Position numbers and translations under genes: made by a program. 45,548 bases of DNA. Origin: Candidatus Heimdallarchaeota archaeon (GTDB lineage: Archaea; Asgardarchaeota; Heimdallarchaeia; Heimdallarchaeales; Heimdallarchaeaceae). The stretch is from the NCBI GenBank assembly GCA_023705985.1, contig BPTO01000005.1:1-45548 (forward strand). Reading direction: 5' to 3'. Shown here piece after piece: positions 1-7,397 of this stretch. Below the pieces are notes generated by a model. It was not told the origin of the DNA and ran no database searches. It saw only the letters and a list, made by a program, of their open reading frames with translations. Numbering within the stretch: position 1 is the stretch's first letter; each line of letters starts with the position of its first letter.

Positions 1-1
1 A

Positions 2-523
2 GCTCCATTCACAGTAGATTATTCTCAAAATCACATAACAGAAGACGAACTTCTTGTGATAAATTACATAAAGACAGAAGGAATCGAAGGAATTATTATT
101 ACATCTTCAACAACATTAGCGAGAAGGATAGGAGGAATGGGTTTTTTACCAACAATTCCTGGCTATCATATTGAACATCCGCTTTTTTATGGTTGGGTAT
201 TAGTAGAAGAAGTCATAAATAATACGCAATTCAACTTAACAGAGTTTATTGATTCATTTAGTCTAAAATATCAGGGAGAATCTTATGAGGATTACATATT
301 ATCACAAATTAGGCATCTAAACATTACAAGGGTAACCACAATTAATACTCTAATTTCATTAAATATTCAGTATTTTGTAGCAATAAAAAACCCTAGTGAT
401 AATTCGATCTATCCATGTTTATTTCATCCTTATGGTAATAGTAGTTATTACATTTTTGATTCATTAAACAGACTAAATCCAACATTTAGCACCGATTACC
501 TAGCTGTTTTTAAAATCTACTAA
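2..523 (+). CDS. C-terminal part of a probable membrane/surface protein (5' end outside window)
   Basis: The reading frame is open to the left edge of the window, so the gene begins upstream; the internal GTG at 56 is probably not the real start. About 173 residues are visible, ending in TAA. They look like a folded extracytoplasmic domain with several N-x-S/T sequons (NNT, NIT, NSS) and no membrane helix. Motifs such as SSTTLARRIGG and PTIPGYHIEHP resemble soluble tails of large archaeal glycan-handling membrane proteins, but I do not recognise the family. It is convergent, 17 bp apart, with a sugar-nucleotide epimerase, which fits a surface-glycan setting. The function is not assigned. Confidence 0.6.
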   Translation, partial: APFTVDYSQNHITEDELLVINYIKTEGIEGIIITSSTTLARRIGGMGFLPTIPGYHIEHPLFYGWVLVEEVINNTQFNLTEFIDSFSLKYQGESYEDYILSQIRHLNITRVTTINTLISLNIQYFVAIKNPSDNSIYPCLFHPYGNSSYYIFDSLNRLNPTFSTDYLAVFKIY

Positions 524-540
524 ATAGTTATGAAAATAAA

Positions 541-1491
541 TCAGGAGTTTGATAACCAATTGATATAGTGTTTTATGCCTCTTTTTATTGAGATTTTGGG
601 AGACCACCCCGATTGTCTTACTTTTTTTATATTCATAGAAGTATTAGGGACATCTCCTTTCCAACCTCCTTTCCAACCTCCACTCACATTAAAAGTAAAA
701 GTAACATCCTTTAAATTCATTACATTAACAATCTCATTTGCTATATCAACTACTGAAATAGCTTCATCAGAGCTAACATTATAATTGTCATATCCCTTAT
801 TGATATTATTGGACAGGTGTGTAAATGCCTCAATCGTATCACTGATGTAAAGGTACGACTTTGTTTGTTTTCCGTCCCCAAGGATTTCAAGTTTTGAGGG
901 ATCTTTATTCAATTTATGGAAAAAATCATACATAACACCATGAGTAGACCGTGGACCAAAAATATTTCCCAAACGTAAGCAAACGATATTTAAATCATAT
1001 AGCGATGCAAAACTTGAACAATACATTTCGGCTGCAGCTTTAGCGGCACCATAATTGCTTATGGGTTTAAGAGGATAATTTTCAGGAGTAGGAAGTAAAT
1101 CAGGTTCTCCATATATTGTTCCACTTGAACCAGCAAAAACTAAATTTGGTATATCTTTCTTTCTCATTAATTCCAAAATATTAAAAGTGCCAACAGTGTT
1201 GATTTCGAAATCAATTTGGGGATTAGATACGCTTATTTTTACATCAGGTTGAGCTGCTAGATGAAAAATGAAGTCAAAATTTGTAGGTATAGATAGGAGA
1301 TTATCTAAATCTCTAATGTCGTACTGGTAAAAGGCAGCAGAATGGGTTTTGATGTGTTTTTGAAGGTAGGTTGTAGTACCTGCTGAAAGATTATCTACAA
1401 CAGTTACAGTAATACCCTTCTCAATAAGGGTGTCGACTAAATATGATCCAATGAAACCACAACCACCTGTGACTAAAGCGTTTTTTATCAT
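541..1491 (-). CDS. NAD-dependent sugar-nucleotide epimerase/dehydratase (SDR family)
   Basis: This is an extended short-chain dehydrogenase/reductase of 316 aa, the family of UDP-glucose 4-epimerase and UDP-glucuronate decarboxylase. The N-terminal Rossmann motif TGGCGFIGSYL is intact. HLAAQPDVKIS, SSGTIYGEPD and the catalytic YGAAK (Y-x3-K) follow in the expected order, and GNIFGPRS matches the substrate-binding region. The enzyme would act on a nucleotide-activated hexose for glycan synthesis. The exact sugar cannot be read from sequence. It follows the cysteine-desulfurase-like gene by 21 bp on the same strand and may be cotranscribed. The ATG at 1491 gives a full-length N-terminus. Confidence 0.88.
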   Translation of the reverse strand: MIKNALVTGGCGFIGSYLVDTLIEKGITVTVVDNLSAGTTTYLQKHIKTHSAAFYQYDIRDLDNLLSIPTNFDFIFHLAAQPDVKISVSNPQIDFEINTVGTFNILELMRKKDIPNLVFAGSSGTIYGEPDLLPTPENYPLKPISNYGAAKAAAEMYCSSFASLYDLNIVCLRLGNIFGPRSTHGVMYDFFHKLNKDPSKLEILGDGKQTKSYLYISDTIEAFTHLSNNINKGYDNYNVSSDEAISVVDIANEIVNVMNLKDVTFTFNVSGGWKGGWKGDVPNTSMNIKKVRQSGWSPKISIKRGIKHYINWLSNS

Positions 1492-1512
1492 TTATTATCC
1501 AACCATCTAAGT

Positions 1513-2778
1513 TTATTCAATAATTTTAGCAAAATCTTCGAGTGCACTCAGGAAAATCTCAATTTCGTTTATAGTATTGTATATATAAAGAGATGCCCTT
1601 ATTATACCATCTCCTTTAGCTGGGCTCATTCCGATTTGATATTGGAATGGGTGCACACACATATTTCCTGCTCTCATGAGTATTTTATGCTGAGGGAGCA
1701 TATCGTTGAAGTATTCTGCAATATCATTATGATTTATTTCAGCAGATTTTGGTCGGAATGACACTAAAGCTGTCCTTTGTTTATAATCTAAAGGACCAAG
1801 CACAGCAAATTTATCAAGTTCCAATATTCCCTCTAGAAGCTTCTTTGAAAAGACTTGTTCTCTTTGGCGTACATTATCCATACCTATGTTTTGAAGATAG
1901 TCTATAGCAGCACCTGCACCCATCATTCCTCCATAGTTTTGCAACCCTGCTTCGAATTTTTGGGGTGGGGGGAGGTATTTAGCTGTAATTTGTCCATTCT
2001 CATAAATTACATCCTCAATTACATCTCCACCAACAAGAAACATATTCAATTCTTCAAGAAGATCATATTTTCCATACAAAACACCAACGCCTGTTGGACC
2101 ACAAGCTTTGTGAACACTTAATACACTGAAGTCAGTATCTAAACTTTTCACGTCTAATTTTGCATGTGGAGCATATTGAGCCTCATCAGACACAACTAAT
2201 GCGTCATGATCATGTGCAATTTCAATTATTTCTTTTAGAGGGGCAATTGTTCCAGTTAAATTTGATGCGTGAACAAATGAAACTATTTTAGTATTATCAT
2301 CAATTTGTTTCTCAAAATCTGCAATATCAAACGTTCCATCATTTTTTGCGCGAACTAATCTGAGTTCACTACCTACCTCTTTTGAGCGTTTTAAGAAGGG
2401 TAACATACCACTGTGATGCTCAAGTGTTGTTGTAACAATATTTTGTTCTTTCTTCAAAGGGATAGTAGCAGCAATTATGTTTAACCCTTCAGTAGCATTT
2501 CTTGTCCAAATAATTTCATTCACATCACTAGCATTAATGAACGAGGTCATTTTCTTTCTTGCTTCTTCAGTTAACAAACTTGTTTCTAACCCAAGACAAT
2601 GTGTAGACCTACCAGCCCCCCCACAAGCACCCAAGTATTTATAATAATATTCCATGGCTTCCCAGACTTGCACTGGTTTAAGAGCCATACACGCTGAATC
2701 AAAATATATCAAACTTTTTCCTTCATATAATTGATTAAGAACGGGAAAATCTTTTCTGATACGAGACCAAACTACCAT
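1513..2778 (-). CDS. Cysteine desulfurase-like class V aminotransferase (SufS type)
   Basis: A PLP enzyme of about 421 aa with the SufS/NifS series of motifs: DSACMALKP, TTLEHHSG, HASNLTGTIAP, DEAQYAPHAKLDV, the Schiff-base lysine in SVHKACGPTGVG, and a late cysteine in RAGNMCVHP where SufS carries its persulfide cysteine. It probably mobilises sulfur from cysteine for Fe-S clusters or thio-modification; another class V reaction is possible. An ATG at 2802 is in frame, but GAGGTG sits just before the ATG at 2778, so I prefer 2778. That places the Shine-Dalgarno in the 10-bp gap after the upstream small gene, suggesting translational pairing. The usual HRGxH motif is altered (GRSTHCLG). Confidence 0.85.
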   Translation of the reverse strand: MVVWSRIRKDFPVLNQLYEGKSLIYFDSACMALKPVQVWEAMEYYYKYLGACGGAGRSTHCLGLETSLLTEEARKKMTSFINASDVNEIIWTRNATEGLNIIAATIPLKKEQNIVTTTLEHHSGMLPFLKRSKEVGSELRLVRAKNDGTFDIADFEKQIDDNTKIVSFVHASNLTGTIAPLKEIIEIAHDHDALVVSDEAQYAPHAKLDVKSLDTDFSVLSVHKACGPTGVGVLYGKYDLLEELNMFLVGGDVIEDVIYENGQITAKYLPPPQKFEAGLQNYGGMMGAGAAIDYLQNIGMDNVRQREQVFSKKLLEGILELDKFAVLGPLDYKQRTALVSFRPKSAEINHNDIAEYFNDMLPQHKILMRAGNMCVHPFQYQIGMSPAKGDGIIRASLYIYNTINEIEIFLSALEDFAKIIE

Positions 2779-2788
2779 TTTTACACCT

Positions 2789-3052
2789 CTACTGTTTCTC
2801 ATCTTCGGGATCGCTAACTAGTTCCCAAATAAAGCCGATAGAAGACCACTTTCTTTCAACGATACCTTTTTCCACCAAAGATTTACCAGCTAAAACAACA
2901 TCACCTCCAGAAGCGCAACCAGCGCACAACTTTGGGAAAAGGTCCCTCATCGCCATTATTTCTTTAGTTGATGCTGGATTCTTTTTTTGGAGTATAGCCA
3001 ATACACATTCAATGTTACGATCCTTATGTTCACCCATATTTATCAAGACCAT
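2789..3052 (-). CDS. Small winged-helix-like protein with a CxxC pair
   Basis: An 87-aa soluble protein, possibly starting at the second ATG (3037). The middle reads as helix (CVLAILQKKNP), helix (STKEIMAMRDLFP), a CAGC pair at residues 43-46, a helix (VVLAGKSLVEKGIVERK) and a terminal beta wing (SSIGFIWEL), which is winged-helix-like. It directly precedes the cysteine-desulfurase-like gene and is probably in the same transcript. The CxxC could bind metal or accept sulfur, making it a possible regulator or partner of that enzyme; this is inferred from context only. I do not recognise a named family. Confidence 0.65.
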   Translation of the reverse strand: MVLINMGEHKDRNIECVLAILQKKNPASTKEIMAMRDLFPKLCAGCASGGDVVLAGKSLVEKGIVERKWSSIGFIWELVSDPEDEKQ

Positions 3053-3113
3053 AAGAAAGGAAAATCATTTAAATCATTCTATGCGAAAGAATGTTTTTAG
3101 TAATTAATATAAT

Positions 3114-4025
3114 TTAGAAAAAATCAGATAAAGATTTTTGCCTTTTTGCCCTTAAAGCTGTATTAGTAAAAGTAAGACTGTGTCCATATATTTGCGTTAG
3201 ATGTGTGCTGTAGTAGCTATTACCAACTTTTGTAACTAGTATAGATCCCTTTGTCCCAACTACTTCACCCGCTATGCTTTTGGTTTTATTGACATCATTG
3301 ATTATTGGATTAACTGTCAAAAAAGGTATCTTTCCATAGTAAGGCGCTAATTCTGTTTCTACTTGTAGGATATTAGAAGGACTTGATTTGTAATCAGTTT
3401 TTTGAAGGTATAAAGAAACTTTTCTTGTTAACTCTCGAAAAGCGTCAATCGATTTTTTGGAATCATAGTAAAGCTTTTTACTTTTCTGATTAACCTTAAC
3501 ACTTTGAGATATTTCTAAGTTTGTTGCCAAATCTCGCTCAATCTTCCTTGCTTCAATTCCATTTATAGCTCTAAAAACTTCAATTGCCACATCTGCACCT
3601 TGATTCATCCACCTTTTAAGAGGATCAAAAGAGACTCCAACCTTTACTTTGTCCGCAATGAGTGCCAAATATACCGAACAGGCATGTGTTTTGCAATATT
3701 CATATGCTTCTTGATTTTCTGTGCAGACGCCAAGAAGTTTAGTTGGATCACAAAAAAGGAAGCATTTTTGGAAGTCTCTCTGGCTACAATTATAACATTG
3801 GCTGAATTTTTTTTCGACATTATTAAGACAGAAATGGTACTGTTCAGAATTAATTTTATGTCCCACACAAATTTTGTCATCTGATATTGTAACATTAAAA
3901 AATTCTTGAGGTAACAGGGGTTTTTTTATAATAGTTTTGGGATCTTTTTCTATATCGCGAAGAAAGAGAAAAGAATAGGGGGTAGTTGTTGGATCCCATT
4001 TCACTGTAATAAAATGTTCTGCCAA
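3114..4025 (-). CDS. DUF2797 family protein with GIY-YIG-like segment and C-terminal PIP box
   Basis: 303 aa. A cysteine cluster (C77-x2-C80-x7-C88-x3-C92, plus C101, C111 and C116) suggests a zinc site. It is followed by VYLALIADKVKVGVS, an R-W pair and NQGA, then glutamates at about 158 and 163, a pattern typical of DUF2797 and reminiscent of the GIY-YIG nuclease core. The last eight residues, QKSLSDFF, form a textbook PCNA-interacting peptide (Q-x2-L-x2-F-F) at the extreme C-terminus. I infer a DNA-repair or replication role tethered to the sliding clamp. The gene lies 19 bp downstream of FAU-1 on the same strand. No biochemical function is established for the family as far as I know. Confidence 0.85.
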   Translation of the reverse strand: MAEHFITVKWDPTTTPYSFLFLRDIEKDPKTIIKKPLLPQEFFNVTISDDKICVGHKINSEQYHFCLNNVEKKFSQCYNCSQRDFQKCFLFCDPTKLLGVCTENQEAYEYCKTHACSVYLALIADKVKVGVSFDPLKRWMNQGADVAIEVFRAINGIEARKIERDLATNLEISQSVKVNQKSKKLYYDSKKSIDAFRELTRKVSLYLQKTDYKSSPSNILQVETELAPYYGKIPFLTVNPIINDVNKTKSIAGEVVGTKGSILVTKVGNSYYSTHLTQIYGHSLTFTNTALRAKRQKSLSDFF

Positions 4026-4044
4026 CTTAATCCCTATACCTTAA

Positions 4045-5481
4045 TTATTTAGGTAAGATAACTATGTGTTCTTTGTTTGCTTTTAACTCTTCTTGACTTT
4101 GCTCAAAGAAAGATAAAACCTTGTTTCCAAACTCCTTGGAAATGAAACCTTGTTCTACTAAATTATCAATAATTCCTGAATCATTTGGTTGTACCACATC
4201 ATTCTTTTTAACTATAAGAAGTCCAAGATCAATATATCGAAGTTTTCCTCCATCATAGAGTTCAACTGGTGTAACAATTTTTACTGTTTCACCCACAAGT
4301 AATTCTTTACGGAAAATTTTGGTATGAATACTCCAACTTCCTTCTTTAGTTAATATAACAGCAGAATCTCCTTGATGAATACCCTCATCAAGTGCAAAAT
4401 GTTCTCCCCGAGAAGAGCGAAAACTTCTTTCAATTACCATAACATCCTTTGACCAGTTAAGTTGTCCCAAAACACGATACGTAGGAGCTGAAATTAAGCA
4501 ATATTCCTGTAAATGGAGTATTGAGTTCTCAGAAAAATCTCTTTCTAATATTGTCTCTTTAAGAAAAAGGGCAAGTTTTGTAGAGTCAACATCGGAAGAC
4601 AATTTCTCTGCGAAAGTTGTGGTTAATTTGAGTTCAGGTGAGTAAGACATAAACCAATAGTAATTTGGAAGAGTTGGAGTGATCTCATTGCGAATTTCAC
4701 CTAGTTTCTCTTTAGCAGCCTTAACAAAAACTATATGGGCAACAGCATGTCCTGGTTGTAAAATACCCGGCCCATAAGAAGAACCAGAAATAAGAAGATC
4801 TAACTCTTCTGCTTGTTGAATCAAATGGTCGATATCTGCTTGAATTGCCTCAGAAGAAGATTCCACCGCACTTGTACGCATTATCAATCCATAATCTCGA
4901 GGTCTTAATTGCTTCCCAAGTTCGAAAAGCCTATCTCTATCATCCTTTGATAGTTTGCGGGAAACACGAACAAAATCAGCATCTCGCTCAAGAATAACAG
5001 CTTGACCAGGAAAATGTACTGTAGTAGAACAAACGGGAAGTTGATCTTCAAAGATATTTAGACTCTTTATTTGAACTACAATTTTTTGTTCTCGTCTATA
5101 TTGTGCACCAAAAAGGATTGCATTAACATTCTCTCCAATATCAATGATAGATAGATTCTTCTGATCATTTACGTGAACTACTGTCCCATTGTAAACAGCA
5201 TGTAATTGAACTGGATGTTGAATTGTAATTGCGTGTTGTATATTATCTCTAATAAGGGAAACTATTTCTGAAACATATTCCTCATCAGCTTCAATTGAGA
5301 TACCATAGCCATCCATTACATCTAAAATCTCAATTTCGCTTGGATTATACTTTTGAGGAATTTTAAATAGATTAGATTGTTCAGAGGTAGGTTGACATAA
5401 TTTGTACTTTAGATTTTCAGTAATCAATTTAATAAGGGGTATGTCATAAACACTTTTAACACGAAACATTGGATTAACCAT
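4045..5481 (-). CDS. Ribonuclease FAU-1-like (RNase E/G-like with DUF402 domain)
   Basis: 478 aa, matching archaeal FAU-1, an AU-rich-RNA-binding RNase E/G relative. The middle has an S1-like strand set (YNGTVVHVNDQ, SIIDIGENVNAILF) and an RNase E/G-like segment (VRVSRKLSKDDRDRLFELG, GLIMRTSA). The C-terminal third contains a DUF402-type barrel with ALDEGIHQGDSAV and YDGGKLRYIDLGLLIV. It should process or turn over RNA in the cytoplasm. The start is either the ATG at 5481 or the second ATG at 5469; both leave the domains complete. It heads a leftward run that continues into the DUF2797 gene. tRNA-Ser lies upstream. Confidence 0.85.
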   Translation of the reverse strand: MVNPMFRVKSVYDIPLIKLITENLKYKLCQPTSEQSNLFKIPQKYNPSEIEILDVMDGYGISIEADEEYVSEIVSLIRDNIQHAITIQHPVQLHAVYNGTVVHVNDQKNLSIIDIGENVNAILFGAQYRREQKIVVQIKSLNIFEDQLPVCSTTVHFPGQAVILERDADFVRVSRKLSKDDRDRLFELGKQLRPRDYGLIMRTSAVESSSEAIQADIDHLIQQAEELDLLISGSSYGPGILQPGHAVAHIVFVKAAKEKLGEIRNEITPTLPNYYWFMSYSPELKLTTTFAEKLSSDVDSTKLALFLKETILERDFSENSILHLQEYCLISAPTYRVLGQLNWSKDVMVIERSFRSSRGEHFALDEGIHQGDSAVILTKEGSWSIHTKIFRKELLVGETVKIVTPVELYDGGKLRYIDLGLLIVKKNDVVQPNDSGIIDNLVEQGFISKEFGNKVLSFFEQSQEELKANKEHIVILPK

Positions 5482-5585
5482 ACAAAATCACCATAAATAG
5501 AAGAGAAATACAAGCAATTAAAAAGTTAATGAAATAAAAGAGATGACAAAATATCAAAACACAGTATCCATAAAAATAACAAAAT

Positions 5586-5668
5586 TGGAGCCAGGACGGG
5601 GATTTGAACCCCGGCGCCAAAAGGCAGAGGCTTTCGAAGCCACCGTCATACCACTAGACTATCCTGGC
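5586..5668 (-). tRNA. tRNA-Ser(CGA), CCA encoded
   Basis: Read on the minus strand. The acceptor GCCAGGA pairs with TCCTGGC, the D stem is GTC/GAC, the anticodon loop is TTCGAAA with anticodon CGA, a long variable arm forms GCC-TTTT-GGC, and the T arm is CGGGG-TTCAAAT-CCCCG. The long variable arm plus CGA identify serine. CCA is encoded (complement of 5586-5588). Oddities: the discriminator is U73 where archaeal tRNA-Ser normally has G73, and the anticodon stem has a U-U mismatch at its second pair. No intron. Confidence 0.9.
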
Positions 5669-5730
5669 CTTAGAAATCACTCGAAATAGAAAAATAAAAT
5701 TAAAAAATCCTTCGCTCACAACTTGAATCC

Positions 5731-6342
5731 TCACATTCGTACATACTTAGTACTTCCACAGTCTTTACATCCTTTTGTCGAGCAATTAGAACAATAATAA
5801 ACCCCACATTTAGCACATTTTGATGTTGCTTTGGTACTACAAGAAATACAGCTCTTTGCTTTAAGTCGACGAAGAATGAAAATGAAACCATATACACCTA
5901 AAGCGAAGATTCCGATACCACTAGCTACTTTTATAATAGTCAAAAAAACACCACCAGCTGGCGAGCTATTTCCGGGGGTTGAATCTTTTACTATTTCGAT
6001 AATTGTTGTATTATGGTATTCATAAAGAGTAACCGTTTCATCTTCTTGTGTAACGTACCACGAAATTAATTCTTTAGTTTCTCCCAATTTCATGCCAAGT
6101 AATTCATTTATGAAGTTTTCATTGAAAGATTCTGGATTGATAACAATAGTCAATGGATAATCGGGAGTGTAGATATAGGGCTCCCAGGTTTTGTGATCAA
6201 TTATCCGTGTACAAGTTACGTTAACAGTATCATCATATTCGACACCTAGTCTATCATCGTAAGATTGAACGAGAAGATTTGGAAGTATTAAGAAATTGAA
6301 CATCAACAAACCTACGACTGTATAAAAGGATGCCCTTTTCAT
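5731..6342 (-). CDS. Membrane protein: FKBP-like ectodomain, one TM helix, cytosolic eight-Cys zinc finger (paralog A)
   Basis: 203 aa. Residues 1-27 are a signal sequence. Residues 30-120 have an FKBP-like layout: a strand (YDDTVNVTCTRI), YPLTIVINPESF, LLGMKLGETKEL, then a closing strand (NTTIIEIVKD). A TM helix spans about 131-156 and is followed by RRLKAK, so the C-terminus should be cytosolic. The tail has C165/C168, C176/C179, C184/C187 and C192/C195, spaced CX2C-X7-CX2C-X4-CX2C-X4-CX2C, a cross-brace or B-box-like zinc finger. The next gene upstream encodes a paralog with the same cysteine spacing. FKBP active-site residues appear degenerate, so isomerase activity is uncertain; a receptor or chaperone role is possible. 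Confidence 0.82.
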   Translation of the reverse strand: MKRASFYTVVGLLMFNFLILPNLLVQSYDDRLGVEYDDTVNVTCTRIIDHKTWEPYIYTPDYPLTIVINPESFNENFINELLGMKLGETKELISWYVTQEDETVTLYEYHNTTIIEIVKDSTPGNSSPAGGVFLTIIKVASGIGIFALGVYGFIFILRRLKAKSCISCSTKATSKCAKCGVYYCSNCSTKGCKDCGSTKYVRM

Positions 6343-6396
6343 CGAGCTGAAAGAGAAAAGGAAACATAAAAGAATTTCGGAAACTGTCTTAATTTC

Positions 6397-7044
6397 TTAC
6401 CTTTTGAAACGGATTAATGTACGGCCTTTACAAGCTGGACAACCATTAGAGTAACATCGTTCACAAAAAGCTTTGTTACATTTTGTGCATTTTCCAATAG
6501 CACTTTTCTTGCATACCAAGCAACGTTTACCAAAAATCTTAGGATAATAACGATAACCAAAATAAACAAGACTTAAAACTGCACAAAAGCCCAGAACACC
6601 AAGACCTATTCGAAGGAAATAATAGCCGAATTGACCAAGATTATCGTCCGGTTCTTCTGTCGTTGAAACACCGTTTATTTCATAAATCTCAAGAGCATAA
6701 TAGTATAAAGTTTTACCCTCTAATTCAGGATGGTAGGGATCAGAAAAAGTGAACCCTTCTTCGGGTAAGACTGTAATATCTTTAGGAGTATGAAGCGCCA
6801 TTCCAATAAGAGCATTAAACAACCCTACAGGAGTAACAATGTCCGGAACTAAGCGTTTCTTAGCAGGAGCTTCCCGATTATAATAATCGATAACTACGTG
6901 ATCAACTTCCAAACGATAACCGTAAGACAATAAATCTCCAGCCTCAACATAAGGTGGAGTAGCTGAACAATGCTCAGTATAGGCGGGCAGAGTAAAAATT
7001 ATCATAGACAACAAAAATACAATAGAAGCTTTGATTCTAACCAT
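6397..7044 (-). CDS. Membrane protein: FKBP-like ectodomain, one TM helix, cytosolic eight-Cys zinc finger (paralog B)
   Basis: 215 aa from the ATG at 7044. A longer frame opens at 7161, but its extra 39 residues are low-complexity hydrophobic and would precede a complete signal peptide (KASIVFLLSMIIFTLPA), so I reject them. The ectodomain shows FKBP/SlyD-like segments: GDLLSYGYRLEVD, FNALIGMALHTPKDITVLPEEGF and the final strand YYYALEIYEING. A TM helix at about 140-165 is followed by C175/C178, C186/C189, C194/C197 and C202/C205, with exactly the same spacing as paralog A. The two genes are 54 bp apart on one strand, so tandem duplication is likely. The substrate and the cytosolic partner of the zinc finger are unknown. 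Confidence 0.82.
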   Translation of the reverse strand: MVRIKASIVFLLSMIIFTLPAYTEHCSATPPYVEAGDLLSYGYRLEVDHVVIDYYNREAPAKKRLVPDIVTPVGLFNALIGMALHTPKDITVLPEEGFTFSDPYHPELEGKTLYYYALEIYEINGVSTTEEPDDNLGQFGYYFLRIGLGVLGFCAVLSLVYFGYRYYPKIFGKRCLVCKKSAIGKCTKCNKAFCERCYSNGCPACKGRTLIRFKR

Positions 7045-7253
7045 CAAAAGAAAAGAATCGTTTATAAATAAAAAACTATCGAATTCTTGAAAAAAAATAC
7101 AAAAGAAAAAGTTACAGAGCAAAATTGATAGAAGAACTATATAGAATAAGAAACATTGCATGTATGAGGGGTTAAGTTAATCATCGATAAGTTTAAATGA
7201 AAATTATTAAAAAAAAAATTGCACAATATGTGCCAGAAATATGAAAATAAACA

Positions 7254-7363
7254 GGGGCAGTAGTTTAGTCTGGTCAATGATCGTGGACTGTCAAACGAGT
7301 TACAGCATCTGTAATCAGTGCTGAACTCCATGGACCCGGGTTCAAATCCCGGCTGCCTCGCCA
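7254..7363 (+). tRNA. tRNA-Asp(GTC) with 32-nt intron at 37/38, CCA encoded
   Basis: Exon 1 is 7254-7293, the intron 7294-7325 and exon 2 7326-7363. The acceptor GGGGCAG pairs with CTGCCTC (one G-U), the T arm is CCGGG-TTCAAAT-CCCGG, and G73 is followed by encoded CCA. After splicing the anticodon stem is GTGGA/TCCAT and the loop is CTGTCAC, the conserved tRNA-Asp loop including C38. The intron folds as a bulge-helix-bulge (3' bulge AA|C, 5' bulge CA|A) with an internal hairpin GTTACAG-CAT-CTGTAAT. The central helix carries one U-U mismatch. Confidence 0.9.
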
Positions 7364-7397
7364 AATATACTTTTCTTATATTTTCAATTCTCATTCT

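Noticed and set aside
7045-7161. N-terminal extension of paralog B up to 7161
   Set aside because: It is a low-complexity hydrophobic stretch placed before a complete signal peptide; the ATG at 7044 gives a normal secretory start like that of paralog A.
7137-7394. 85-codon minus-strand frame across tRNA-Asp
   Set aside because: It covers the whole tRNA gene antisense, and its translation reflects tRNA sequence rather than a protein.
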